Assembly (NCBI RefSeq): GCF_002632615.1
Contig: NZ_NITZ01000001.1
Location: 1 to 64,000 of the forward strand
Direction: 5' to 3'
DNA: 64,000 nucleotides
Source: Xenorhabdus miraniensis
GTDB lineage: Bacteria > Pseudomonadota > Gammaproteobacteria > Enterobacterales > Enterobacteriaceae
Position 1 is the stretch's first letter. Each line of letters begins with the position of its first letter. Below are positions 8,614 through 19,500 of the stretch, piece by piece. The notes beneath the pieces were generated by a model that ran no database searches, was not told where the DNA came from, and saw only the letters and a list, made by a program, of their open reading frames with translations. The position numbers were made by a program, and so were the translations under genes.

Positions 8614-11600
8614 TCAGAATTGCCATTTAAAGCCCACGTTCATGCTATTGTCCTGATGGCTGCCGGACAACAACCCGCTATAGCCGAGCGTGAATGAAAC
8701 ATTATCACTTGCACTCATCTCTGCATTCGCTTTCAACACTACGCCGTCACGGGAAACAGGAACACTACGGGTTACAAAAGTCGTGTTACTACCACGGAAT
8801 GCCAGGCCTGTAGCGCGTTCACGTTCACCGTATTGATGCTGCCAGCCTAATTCCCCATTCAGGGCAATTGAAGAACCCCATGAAGTCTGCCAGTTATGGT
8901 TAGCACGCAATCCCAGTGTAGAGATGGTCGCTTCGGTATGTTGTTTATCACCGTGGAGTGCAGCAGCCCCGCCGTTTTCGTTAATGCCTTCATTGCGGAA
9001 ATTGACATAAGCCAGATTAACGAAAGGTTCCAAATTCACCGCACCCGCTGGCAGATGATAAGCCAATTCCGCAGACAGTTGTGCTGTCCGTCCATTGTAT
9101 TTCGCTTCTTCACGGTCATATTGACTGCCGTAGCTCACAGAACGTTGGGTGTCAATACGGTGCCAGGTGAACCCACCATTGGTACGCAGAACTAAATCAC
9201 CAAACTGGCGATCTCCGTAAAGCGCAAGGTGATAGTTATTGCTGTCAGCAGTGGCACTGTTACCACCATCCAGCGAAGTACGGGTGTAACCTGCCGCGAT
9301 ACCAAGACGGCTGTATTCATCCATGAGAGCGTCTGCGCCCAGGAATACACCATAGTTGGATGCCCGATAGCCCGTCGCATTCTGTGTACCGGAAGCATGG
9401 CTCCATGCACCGAGCAATCTTACCCATGCACCGTTATCGTCTCCATGAATATCGGGCGATGATGAACGACCTTCAGCCTGACTCAACCGAGTATTCAACG
9501 TATCACGCAGATAGCGGCTGTCATTAACCAACAAGGAAGCGATATCAGCATGAACTTGCCCATCGAGCTGACGAATGGCATATCTGGCTTGTTCCGCAGA
9601 AGTACTGGTCAGAAGACTTTCGTAAACCGGGTTGCCAGCGCCGAGGGTATCAGCAGCCACAGCTATTGCACGTTCATTCTGTGTCTCAGTCACTGCTGCG
9701 AAAGCGGTATCATTGCGTCCGACATGGAGAGTGACGTCACTGGGTTGATAAGACAAACTCGTGCCAAGGAACAAGTAATTCGGAACAACATGATCAAACC
9801 GACCGTTGATGTCCTGCTTCGCACTAAGAATAGTGTATTGCTGTCCGGCTAAGCTTTGCACTTCGTTAAGGGAAAGCAAGTTATCCTTATTTTCAAGGAA
9901 AACAGAAACCTTTCCGCCATTGAGTTGTACATTTTTTTCAGCCTGAATGCGGTCACTGCGTCCATTGAAAGCAATTTCAACAGCATAATGAGAGCCGGGT
10001 TCAAAAGTCACTTTTTCAGTAGCCTTAAGCGTACCAATAGCCTTAAGCGGATCAATAGCCCTAAGCGGATCAATAGCCCTAAGCGAATCAATAGCGTTAC
10101 CCGGTGCAACAGTACCGCCACTCTGGACATTGAGCATACCAACAGTACCATTCCCGCCAAGAATTCCGCTTTCCTGTACTGAAACAGTAGAAGAAATACT
10201 GCCGCTGACGTTCAGTAACCCTTGTTTGATCAAGGTTGGGCCGGAATAGGTATTATTACCGCTGAGGATAAGCTTACCGCTCCCCTGTTTAGTCAACCCG
10301 CCATGACCGCTGATATCGTTGCTCCATATATCCCATTCACACAAACCACCATGACAGACGCGCTCGGTGGGTTTTCCTTTATCAAGCACAGCACCCGCCC
10401 CCGGGATATCAGCAATAAACTGACCGTTACCATAAGCGACTCCGTCGGGATCGGGAATGCGGAATTTTTCAGGAATATCTTCTGCGGTATAGAACATACC
10501 GGGGCCATTTATTGCCTTACCGAGGTTGATCAATCCCCAACCGTAAAGCTCATCAATCCCCTTTTCGCCCATATCTGTCGCTGTAGTACGAAGCACAGAA
10601 GCGACTTGAGCCCCCGTCATATAGGGGAAACGCTCCATCAATACCGCAATACTGCCGCCAGCATATGGGGCCGCCATTGAAGTACCTCTGTAACTGGCGT
10701 AGTCGTTTTTCAAATCGTCTACCCCTGTTCCTGTGATAATTGAACTGTATATATAACTGCCGGGTGCACTGACACAAAGACTGGCGGTATAACCACAGCG
10801 GGAAGCAAAATCGCTGATGGTATAAGGTTCGCTATTGGTACTATTGGGATCTTTCTGCAAGCTGGTAACCGTTAACCAGTTTGGGGCGATGTCAGGGACA
10901 AACCATGCCAAGCCTGCGATGGCATCTGGATGCGTGTAGTTATAGCTATTACCGGCAGCAAAAATTGTCACAATCCCACTGCGTGCCGCATCAATGGCCC
11001 CCTGATATGCACCGCCCGGTTTTGTACCCAAAATGGGTTTGATTTCATCAAACTGCGTCTGGGCTTCTGCCAAGGTAAAATGAGGCCCATCCGGGTATTT
11101 ACCGCCATCCTCAAGCTTCTTATCAATACCAATACCCCAACTGTTGTTAATGATGCGAGTCCCACTGTTTATCAACGCATTCCAGCCCGCCTGATAAACA
11201 CCGCCATCATTACCTAAGATGATGCCATCTTCCGGGCCGGGGTCACCATTATCCGCACTGATTATTTGGGCGTTATAGGCCACGCCATGCATTTCTTTGC
11301 CATCTCGATTGGCTGCCGCAATGCCCGCAACATGAACACCATGTGCCCCTAGTTTGCCGTATCTATCTTTGGTCGGGGTGCCGTCATAAGTGAATTTGTC
11401 GCCTCTCTTAACCTCAATGTAGGGATCGGTATACTCGCGTATTCCAGAAGTGGTCAGGTTGATAACCTTATCTTTTCCTGCGAATTCAGGGTGATTGGCA
11501 TAAACCACCTGATCAAATATCCCCAGTTTGATTCCCTTACCGGTATAGCCTCTGGCATAAGCTTCGTCGGCATGAATAGCACCAAGCCCCCAGCTCTTCA

Positions 11601-11790
11601 AGAACTCACTGGTACGCCAACTAGCCGGATCACCTATTTTTCCCTTCTCAACATAGTCTTCCGCATAAGCTCCTGCGCTGGCAGCAGCCAGACAGAAGGC
11701 GATAGAGTAGTAAAGTATACGGGGTTGGGTTTTGATGGATAAACGCGCGGTAGTCAGAGCACTTCGAGGTATTCTATATCGCTTCTTCAT
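8614..11790 (-). CDS. autotransporter serine protease, subtilisin (S8) type
   Basis: 1058 residues from ATG 11790 (MKKRYRIPRS). A longer start at TTG 11820 adds ten residues and has no better ribosome site. A long signal peptide ends at AYA (residue 43). The S8 protease domain (about 60-440) shows the triad Asp93 (GIFDQ), His150 (GAHGVHVAG) and Ser371 (GTSMAAPY), with oxyanion Asn281. A passenger-associated beta-helix repeat (SGKLILSGNNTYSGPTLI) lies at about 510-580, followed by short DPLRAI repeats. A C-terminal autotransporter beta-barrel of about 270 residues ends in FKWQF, as outer-membrane proteins do. Architecture and length match Serratia PrtS/Ssp-type proteases. It should be exported through its own barrel and act outside the cell. 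It is transcribed alone, away from its upstream neighbour entS. Confidence 0.9.
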   Translation of the reverse strand: MKKRYRIPRSALTTARLSIKTQPRILYYSIAFCLAAASAGAYAEDYVEKGKIGDPASWRTSEFLKSWGLGAIHADEAYARGYTGKGIKLGIFDQVVYANHPEFAGKDKVINLTTSGIREYTDPYIEVKRGDKFTYDGTPTKDRYGKLGAHGVHVAGIAAANRDGKEMHGVAYNAQIISADNGDPGPEDGIILGNDGGVYQAGWNALINSGTRIINNSWGIGIDKKLEDGGKYPDGPHFTLAEAQTQFDEIKPILGTKPGGAYQGAIDAARSGIVTIFAAGNSYNYTHPDAIAGLAWFVPDIAPNWLTVTSLQKDPNSTNSEPYTISDFASRCGYTASLCVSAPGSYIYSSIITGTGVDDLKNDYASYRGTSMAAPYAGGSIAVLMERFPYMTGAQVASVLRTTATDMGEKGIDELYGWGLINLGKAINGPGMFYTAEDIPEKFRIPDPDGVAYGNGQFIADIPGAGAVLDKGKPTERVCHGGLCEWDIWSNDISGHGGLTKQGSGKLILSGNNTYSGPTLIKQGLLNVSGSISSTVSVQESGILGGNGTVGMLNVQSGGTVAPGNAIDSLRAIDPLRAIDPLKAIGTLKATEKVTFEPGSHYAVEIAFNGRSDRIQAEKNVQLNGGKVSVFLENKDNLLSLNEVQSLAGQQYTILSAKQDINGRFDHVVPNYLFLGTSLSYQPSDVTLHVGRNDTAFAAVTETQNERAIAVAADTLGAGNPVYESLLTSTSAEQARYAIRQLDGQVHADIASLLVNDSRYLRDTLNTRLSQAEGRSSSPDIHGDDNGAWVRLLGAWSHASGTQNATGYRASNYGVFLGADALMDEYSRLGIAAGYTRTSLDGGNSATADSNNYHLALYGDRQFGDLVLRTNGGFTWHRIDTQRSVSYGSQYDREEAKYNGRTAQLSAELAYHLPAGAVNLEPFVNLAYVNFRNEGINENGGAAALHGDKQHTEATISTLGLRANHNWQTSWGSSIALNGELGWQHQYGERERATGLAFRGSNTTFVTRSVPVSRDGVVLKANAEMSASDNVSFTLGYSGLLSGSHQDNSMNVGFKWQF
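10023..10095 (-). repeat. 18-bp tandem repeats inside the autotransporter gene
   Basis: Three and a half in-frame copies of an 18-bp unit (ggatcaatagccctaagc and variants) encode IDSLRAIDPLRAIDPLKA. The two inner copies are identical, so the duplication is recent. They lie in the linker after the beta-helix repeat, where length changes would be tolerated. Confidence 0.85.
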
Positions 11791-12177
11791 TTCAGTTACC
11801 ATCCATTGTTGATTTGCCAAAATACAAATTCTTATGTTTTTTTATTGTGTAAGCGGGCAGGAACCATCAAAGGTATAGTTTCCTAAGAACAGGGAAGGGT
11901 TAAAAAGACATGCTGATTTTCAGGTTCTCATTAAAAAAATGTGTTTAATCAACGCCATCACCTGCACCCCCTAAACATCCATAAAATGCCATATTTTGTT
12001 AACATTTATTTATATATATTTTAAATAAAACCTAACAAATAATGTTATTTTGGGAAAATGGTGCAGTTATGTTTATATTTCAGGGGGGGGAAGGAGTGGC
12101 GTGATATTGATACCACGCCGTGGCTTATTTAACCGTGAGCAACTTCTGCCAGGAATAATGGCCGGGCTTCAAGCCCA
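11791..12177. other. region between entS and the protease gene, with a G8 tract
   Basis: It holds the leftward promoter region of the autotransporter and the 3' end of entS transcription. A small palindrome gggctt-g-aagccc (12164-12176) directly follows the entS stop. A second stem (ggcgtg...cacgcc) lies near 12100-12120. A run of eight G at 12083-12090 (C8 on the transcribed strand) lies about 290 nt before the protease start. An AT-rich stretch 11990-12050 could carry the promoter. Confidence 0.4.
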
Positions 12178-13464
12178 TTAACCTTCATTTTTCTGAGGTT
12201 CAATTTTTAAAGGTTGTGTATCTGATAATAATGAGCTGTCATGTAATGTGGAATGGCGCAACGGTTTTACGACAGCGGCAAGCAATAAGCAGGCAAGGGC
12301 AGCAAAGGCTCCAAATGAAAAGGCAGTCATTAATGGAGACAACAAACGTCCCATAAAACCTAATCCCAACGCCCCCAATGAATCACCTGTCACATCCTGA
12401 GCGGTCACAAAACTGTTTACTCGCCCCAATAAATGATCCGGTGTATGGCTCTGAATAAGCGTAAATTGCAGTAGAGATGCAAACGCATTCAAATAGCCAT
12501 AACAGACCAATACCACTAATGCCAGTACGATATTGGTGACAACACCCAGCATAGATAACGTGATAAAGGAACACAGGGCACATATAATCAGTAAGACTCC
12601 CGGCCGGGTACTTTTTCCTATCCAACCGCTGGTGAAAGCACCGAGCATAGCGCCCAACGGCACGGCGGAATACATTAATCCCGTCGCTGATGGCTCTTGG
12701 TGGTAAACCTCCTGAGATAAGGCCGGAAACAGAATCCGAACCGCTCCCGCAACACTTATCATCATTCCCACCAGAATGACACTTCCTACTATTTTGTGCT
12801 GACAAACAAACTTCACACCACTGACCAGCGCACTGATCGGATGCTCTTGCTTACCCGGCTGAGGTTTCATTGCAGGGAGTCTCATCAAAGGCAGCAATGT
12901 TGCCAATGTCCCGATTGCGGCAACGGCAAAGTTCCAGCCCGGCCCACCAGCAACAATAATGATACCTGCCAAAGCGGGGGAAATAATGGCACCAATGCGA
13001 ACAGTGATCATGCTCAAGGCACCTGCTGAAGCCAGATTTTCCCGTCCGACCAGATTTGGAATTGCCGCCATTAACGCAGTCATCCCCAACGCACCAAAAA
13101 AACCATCCCAAACAGAAAGAAAATAGAGCATATACAGCGATGGTGAATCTAAAAATGCGTTAAAACTCAATGCCACAAAACCGATACCGCAAGTACCACG
13201 GGCAAACAGAATAAGTTTACGCCGGTCATAACGGTCAGCCAGTATTCCTCCCAGAATAAGCCCGATAAACATACCGATCCCATCCAGAGCTACCACAATA
13301 CCTACCTGTAAGGTAGAACCCGTCAGAAATTGCATTTGGACAGGAACGCCAACCGTCAGCATGCCTAATGCAAAAACAGATAACATGCGGGCAATAAAGA
13401 TAGCGCGGAAATGTGCGTTCTTTCTGAGCAAACTAAAATCCAAAAAGATTGATGACTTAGCCAT
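12178..13464 (-). CDS. entS: EntS-type catechol siderophore exporter (MFS)
   Basis: 428 residues, 12 membrane segments. The start MAKSSIFLDFSLLRKNAHFR, the loop ADRYDRRKL and the strip MTALMAAIPNLVGRENLASA are those of EntS (YbdA), which moves enterobactin-type siderophores from cytoplasm to periplasm. ATG 13464 lies 52 nt after the NRPS stop on the same strand, so it is the last gene of the fes-mbtH-NRPS-entS operon. Given the NRPS layout, its cargo here should be a chrysobactin-type catechol, not enterobactin. The hydrophilic C-terminal tail (about 25 residues) is ordinary for the family. Confidence 0.92.
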   Translation of the reverse strand: MAKSSIFLDFSLLRKNAHFRAIFIARMLSVFALGMLTVGVPVQMQFLTGSTLQVGIVVALDGIGMFIGLILGGILADRYDRRKLILFARGTCGIGFVALSFNAFLDSPSLYMLYFLSVWDGFFGALGMTALMAAIPNLVGRENLASAGALSMITVRIGAIISPALAGIIIVAGGPGWNFAVAAIGTLATLLPLMRLPAMKPQPGKQEHPISALVSGVKFVCQHKIVGSVILVGMMISVAGAVRILFPALSQEVYHQEPSATGLMYSAVPLGAMLGAFTSGWIGKSTRPGVLLIICALCSFITLSMLGVVTNIVLALVVLVCYGYLNAFASLLQFTLIQSHTPDHLLGRVNSFVTAQDVTGDSLGALGLGFMGRLLSPLMTAFSFGAFAALACLLLAAVVKPLRHSTLHDSSLLSDTQPLKIEPQKNEG

Positions 13465-13516
13465 AATGTTCCATACGATAACGTTAAACGCGATAAAGTG
13501 AGTTGCGGCCTTGTTA

Positions 13517-16500
13517 TTAATTTCGGCATTGCTTCAACAGGTTATTGAGCAATGGTCCCCACTGTTTCAATGATGCCGGAGAAAGAATATCGGCGTGTTC
13601 ACAATCTTGCCGATACACCGTTAAGTGGCTAATCCAGGGTGCCCACGTCTTTTCAACATCTAACTCTGGGGGCAGTGTCCGCGCTGCCACAAACAGTATG
13701 GCTTCGCCATCATATCGCTTGTTAACGGCAGACAATAAACTGCGGACAGCATCCTGATAGTTAGCAACAATATCCTCAAACATCGCCTGTTTTTCCCTGC
13801 CCAGTTGCGGATCATGCCCATATTCTGTCGCTGCCATAAACTCCGCCTGTTCACGGGCAATTTCCTGTTTGGCCTCTTCCTCGCTTAATCCGCCCCAATC
13901 CTGCCCTTCCGGGGGATAAGCATCCAATAATCCCAAGAAAGCGACTTCTTCGCCTTCCTGCCGTAAACGGATTGCCATCTCCTGAGCCAACATTCCGCCC
14001 AGAGAATACCCCAGCAAATAGTAAGGCCCATGAGGCTGGACAGTGCGCAATGTAGCCAAATGGTGTGTACACATTGCATCGAGGCTATCACAATCTGCAA
14101 TCACACCGTGGGGACGAGGTGACTGTAATCCGATAATCGGCCAATCCCCTTCCAGATAACGCAACAACCCGCTGTATTGCCAGGCAAAACCCGACGCAGG
14201 ATGTATACAAAACAGCGCTGGCCCTGTTCCTTCCCGCAAAGGTAAAATTTCCCCTATGCCACGATTTTCTGCCGAATTCTGTTCCTGCTCATCAACCAAT
14301 AACGCACTCAATTTCTCTACACTTCGCGCGACCATGATATGACCGACTGAAACACTATGATAAGAAAGGCGGTGATTAGAAAGGCGGTGATTAAAGCGTC
14401 GTCGTATCTCAGCGGCCAGACGCATTGCCAGCAACGAATGCCCACCCAGAGCAAAGAAATCATCATCAGCCCAAACGGGGCCACACTCTAAAATCTCGCT
14501 GAATAACTCGGCTATCTGGCTTTCCAAACCCGCCTTTGGTTGCCTGCCCGTGGTTAATTTTTCTGGCATCGGAAGTGCTTTGCGATTCAATTTGCCATTA
14601 GCGCTCAACGGGAAATTTTTCTGTATCACATAATTGACAGGCAGCATGTAAGCCGGTAATCGCTTCATCATCGTTTGGTGCAATGTTTCCAGATCCAATG
14701 TCACATCGGATTGAGGAATCAACCACGCAATTAGCTGACGCGCATCAACATGACCAATCACCTGACCTGATTTACCCAGCTCACGCGCTGCAACCGCCGC
14801 CTGAGCGATTCCCGGTTGTTCCAGCAAAGCCTGTTCAATTTCCCCCAGTTCAATCCGTTGACCACGTATTTTTAACTGATCATCACTGCGTCCAAGATAT
14901 TCAACTTCACCATTTTCTGACCAACAGGCAATATCCCCTGTTCGGTACATTCGTTTGCCAGAGGCAAACGGGTCGGCCACAAAACGGCTGGCGGTCAGAT
15001 CGGGGCGGTTGAGGTAATTTGTGGCTAACTGAATACCGCTGAGATAGAGATCACCTGCCACACCAACAGGAACGGGACGTAACCAAGCATCCAAGATACG
15101 TAATTGGGTGTTCCATACGGGTCGGCCGATAGGAACCCCCGGGCCGCTGCAACGTGCCAATGCCTCACCAAACGCAGGTTGCCATGTCACATCCACAGCC
15201 GCTTCGGTTGGGCCATAAAGATTATGTAAAGGGGCTGCTATCAGCGTCTGATAGCGGCGTGCCAGTTCACATGACAAGGCTTCGCCACTACAGAAAACAC
15301 GTCTCAGACTACAGCAGAAAGGCGCTTCTTGTTCCCGCAACGCCAATGAATCCATTAAAGTTGCCAACATTGATGGCACAAAGTGCAATGTCGTGACACG
15401 GTAGTCATCAATAAGCTGGAGAAGGGCTGCGGGATCGCGATGCGCTTCTGGTGGCGCCATGACTAATTGGGCACCTGTCATCAACGGCCAGAAAAACTCC
15501 CATACAGAAACATCAAAACTGCATGGCGTTTTCTGCAATACCACATCATCCGCCGTCAGTGAGTAAGCTTCCTGCATCCACAGTAAACGGTTAACAATGG
15601 CTTGGTGGCTTACGACCACGCCTTTTGGCCGCCCGGTGGAGCCAGACGTATAGAGAATATATGCCGGATGTTCAGGCGTGACGTTAACGGCAGTATGGAC
15701 AGGCGACGGTGTTTCATCCGCCAGTTTATCTAATAACAATTTATCCAATAACAACAAAGAGGCCTGACTGACAAAGCGTGCCTTAAACGTACTTTCGGTG
15801 ATCACGATTCGGGGTTGGGCATCTTCCAGCATGATGGTCAAACGCTCATCAGGATAGCCTGTATCAAGAGGCAACCACGCAGCGCCGGTTTCCAGAATTG
15901 CCTGTAACGCCAGACTCAGCCGAACTGAACGTGATAATGCCACCCCGACAATATCCCCCGCTTGTACACCGGCTTCAATTAGACGATCAGCTAACAGGCG
16001 AGTTTGCAGACGCATTTGCCGGTAGGTCAGGCGATGATGGCAATCCAGGAGCGCCAAAGCATCAGGTGTTTTTCTCGCCTGCTCCATCACGAGTTGGTGG
16101 AGAGTTGTGGAAGGAACATCATGGTAGCTTTTATTTACTTCCTCAATGAATGCTTTTTCATCAATCGATTGCAGGGTCCACTCCCGCAGTGCGATCTCCG
16201 ATTGTTCAAGCAATTGCTGGATCAAGAGAATCAGGCGCTGTGCCAAGCGTTCCGGCTGTTTAACATTATCCCGATATTCCATTAATAAGCGCAGACGTTT
16301 ACCCGGCAGCACCAATAACGTCAGAGGATAGTGAGTGTAACCACGGTTATTGATACCCTGACAGATGATGCCCTCAACATCTCTTTGGTGCTGTTCCACT
16401 TCGGGATAATTTTCAACCACCAGCAGGGTATCAAACAGTGTGCCAGTCCCCGCCATTTTCTGAATTTCACCAAGCCCGATATTGTCATGTTCAATCAATT

Positions 16501-19500
16501 GGATCTGCTGTGCCTGTAGTTGTTCCAATTGAGGCAAGAGTGGTTGTGCCATATCCAGCATCACCCGAACGGGTAAAGTGTTACTGAACAACCCGATGTG
16601 CTGATCCAATCCTTCTGTCTGTCCAAACCTGCCCGACACCGGAGAACCGAAAACCACATCAGATGAGCCGCTGTGCATACTCAATAACAACGCCCAAATT
16701 CCTTGCATCACGGTATTGAGCGTTAAGCCACGTTGCTGGCACACGCTGATCAACGCCTGTTCCATCGCGGGTGTCAGTGATATTTCCAACTCCTTAACCT
16801 CGCCAACATGGGATTGTTCAGCGAACAAGCACGTTGGTTGAACACCTTGCAATACCTGTTGCCAACATTGGCGAGCCGGTTCTATTTCACGCCCCAATAA
16901 TTGATGGACGACGTCTTGATAACGATTATCTGGTCGGCACAAAGCTGTCTCACCCTGATTCAGCAACGTCAAAAGATCCTGCACCAGAATAGGGGTAGAC
17001 CAGCCATCGACGACCAAATGGTGAGCATTCAACAATAACGTATAGCGTGTACTGTTATCATGGCGGACCAGCAATGCGTGTAACATCGCTTCTTGCTGCC
17101 GGAAGAGATCCCGCGCAAGCTCAGCTTTTTCAAGTTCCCGTAATGCCATCTCCTCTTCTTCCGTAGACAACTCAGGCAGTTGATGAAGATCGAGTGCCCA
17201 ATAATCTTTATCATCGGAGATGATTGGTATCAGTTGCAGTGGCGAAGCACACTGTTCAGTATCAAATTTCGCAGCCAGTTGCGGATGGTGATGCACTAAA
17301 GCTGACAGTGCCTGACGCAACTCAGCAACGGTTAATGGCCCGGACAAAGAAAGGCGCGCCAATGAATTATAGCTGCCATGCTCCGTGGCTGTCTGTGCGT
17401 GGAATAATAACCCTTGTTGCAGCGGTAACAGGGGTAACACCGCAGATAATGGCCCATAGCGCTCAGCCAGTTGAGTAAGATCGTTCTCCTCCACATCGGA
17501 TATTCCCACTTCTGCGGCAACTAACGTCGCCATAGCCTGTCGGGGCTGCTGGTTGGCGAATTGGATTAAACGATCTGCTGCCCATGCCATGCCAAAATGT
17601 AATTCCGCAATATCTTGATGGCTGAAAATACCATCAACCCATTGCCAATTAATCACCAACTGCGGAATATCCTCCTGTTCATCCACAAACAAATTGATTT
17701 CCAGGCTGTGGCTCAGAGGCATGTCGGGCTCTTGATAAACAGCAAACGCATCCCGGAAAAGATTTTCAGTTCGTTGGGGTGCCCATAAATGATTTGTTTC
17801 GACAAAGCGCCCCAGATAATTAAATAAGATCTCTGGTGCCGGTTGCGGTGACAATATTTCCCGTCCCGTTTGATCAAGATAGCGCAGCAAGCCATAACCC
17901 ACGCCACGATCAGGAACAGCGCGCAGAACGCTTTTGACAGCCCTGACCATTTCAGCAGGCTGGTTTTCGCCTGTTGGTGGCACGCCTACCACTATCGGAT
18001 ATTCAGCGGTCAACCAGCCAACGGTTCGGGATAAATCACCTTTTTGGTCTAATTCAATGCGACCATGAGACTCTAACTGGAAACGTAATTTGTCGGCATT
18101 AAAGTGACGGTAACAAGCCATGACCAATATGGTTAATAAAATTTCTTCAACATTGGCGTGGTACTGTGCCGGTAATGATCCCAATAATGCAGTGGTCTGT
18201 TCACCACTCAATAATGTTCTCTCTTCACAGGCGGCTATCCTGCGATCCCGCTGCACATCTAACGAACGCTGCCCTAAAAGGGGTGTTTTTTCATTCAACA
18301 TGCGTTGCCAGAAAGGTAATTCGACCGCACGTTGTGGCAGATTTTGGCGCAGATCATCATTCCAATCGTACAAAGTGTACTCTTCCGCGGGCAAAATCAT
18401 GGCCTCACCAGTGATTGCTGCCTCTGCTCCCTGACGCAGTTCATCTAATAGAATTCGCCACGAAACACCATCCGTTGCCAGATGGTGAATAACAAACACT
18501 AATCCCTCAGATACACCCTCCTTTTGTAATAAACAGGCATGGAATAACTGGCCATTCGCAGGATCCAAACGCATAACCGCATCGTGGAAGGCTCGCTCTG
18601 CACAAGATTCAAGATCTGCGCAACCTTGCCATGTGCTGTAATAACCCCCTTCGGTCATGGTTGTTGATTCACCAAAGGCTGGCGATTCTCCCACAATCAG
18701 TTGGCTATCACGGGTGAATGCTTGCAACACAGGATGCGCTTGCACTAAGGCTGTCAAGATTTGTGATAATTGTTGCGGCTGTAATTCTGCGGGAACGCGG
18801 ACAAATACACCATGAGCGAAACGGGTATTGATCCCATGAGATTCAGCAAACCAATGCAAAATAGGCAGGCTATCGATCGCCCCTTTTTGAATGCGCTTAG
18901 AAGCCTGTTTTGCGCTGGCAACAGGCGTCATCTTCAACGCCATGCGCGCAGGTGTGCGTTCGCTGAAAATATCCCGAGGGCGTAACTGCCACCCAAGGCG
19001 ACGTAACTGTGTTCCCAGTGCCATCGCGGAAATACTGTCTCCCCCGAGGACAAAGAAATCATCATCGGCACTGGCTTCTTGCACACCTAACAAGCGGGCA
19101 AATGCTTCACAAACAGATTTTTCCTGTTCGCTTTCCGCTTTTCTGCCCACAGGCAATTGAAGTTGTTGCGGCTTGGGCAACGCATTACGATCAATTTTGC
19201 CATTCACTGTAAGCGGTAAGGTTTCCAATACCATTAAAAGAGCAGGAACCATATAATCAGGCAGTTTTTTTGCCAGTTCTGCCAATAACAGAGCAGAGAT
19301 ATCCGGTAAAGCGCGTCGTTGCTCGTCGGGTACAGCACAATACCCCACCAACCGGTACGTTGCACCGAGAGGCTCAGCAATGACTACCGCAGAACTGACT
19401 TCTGGCAAATCCACCAGCGCATTTTCGATTTCACCCAATTCAACGCGAAAACCACGCACTTTAACCTGATGATCCACACGACCAATAAATGCAAGCTGTC

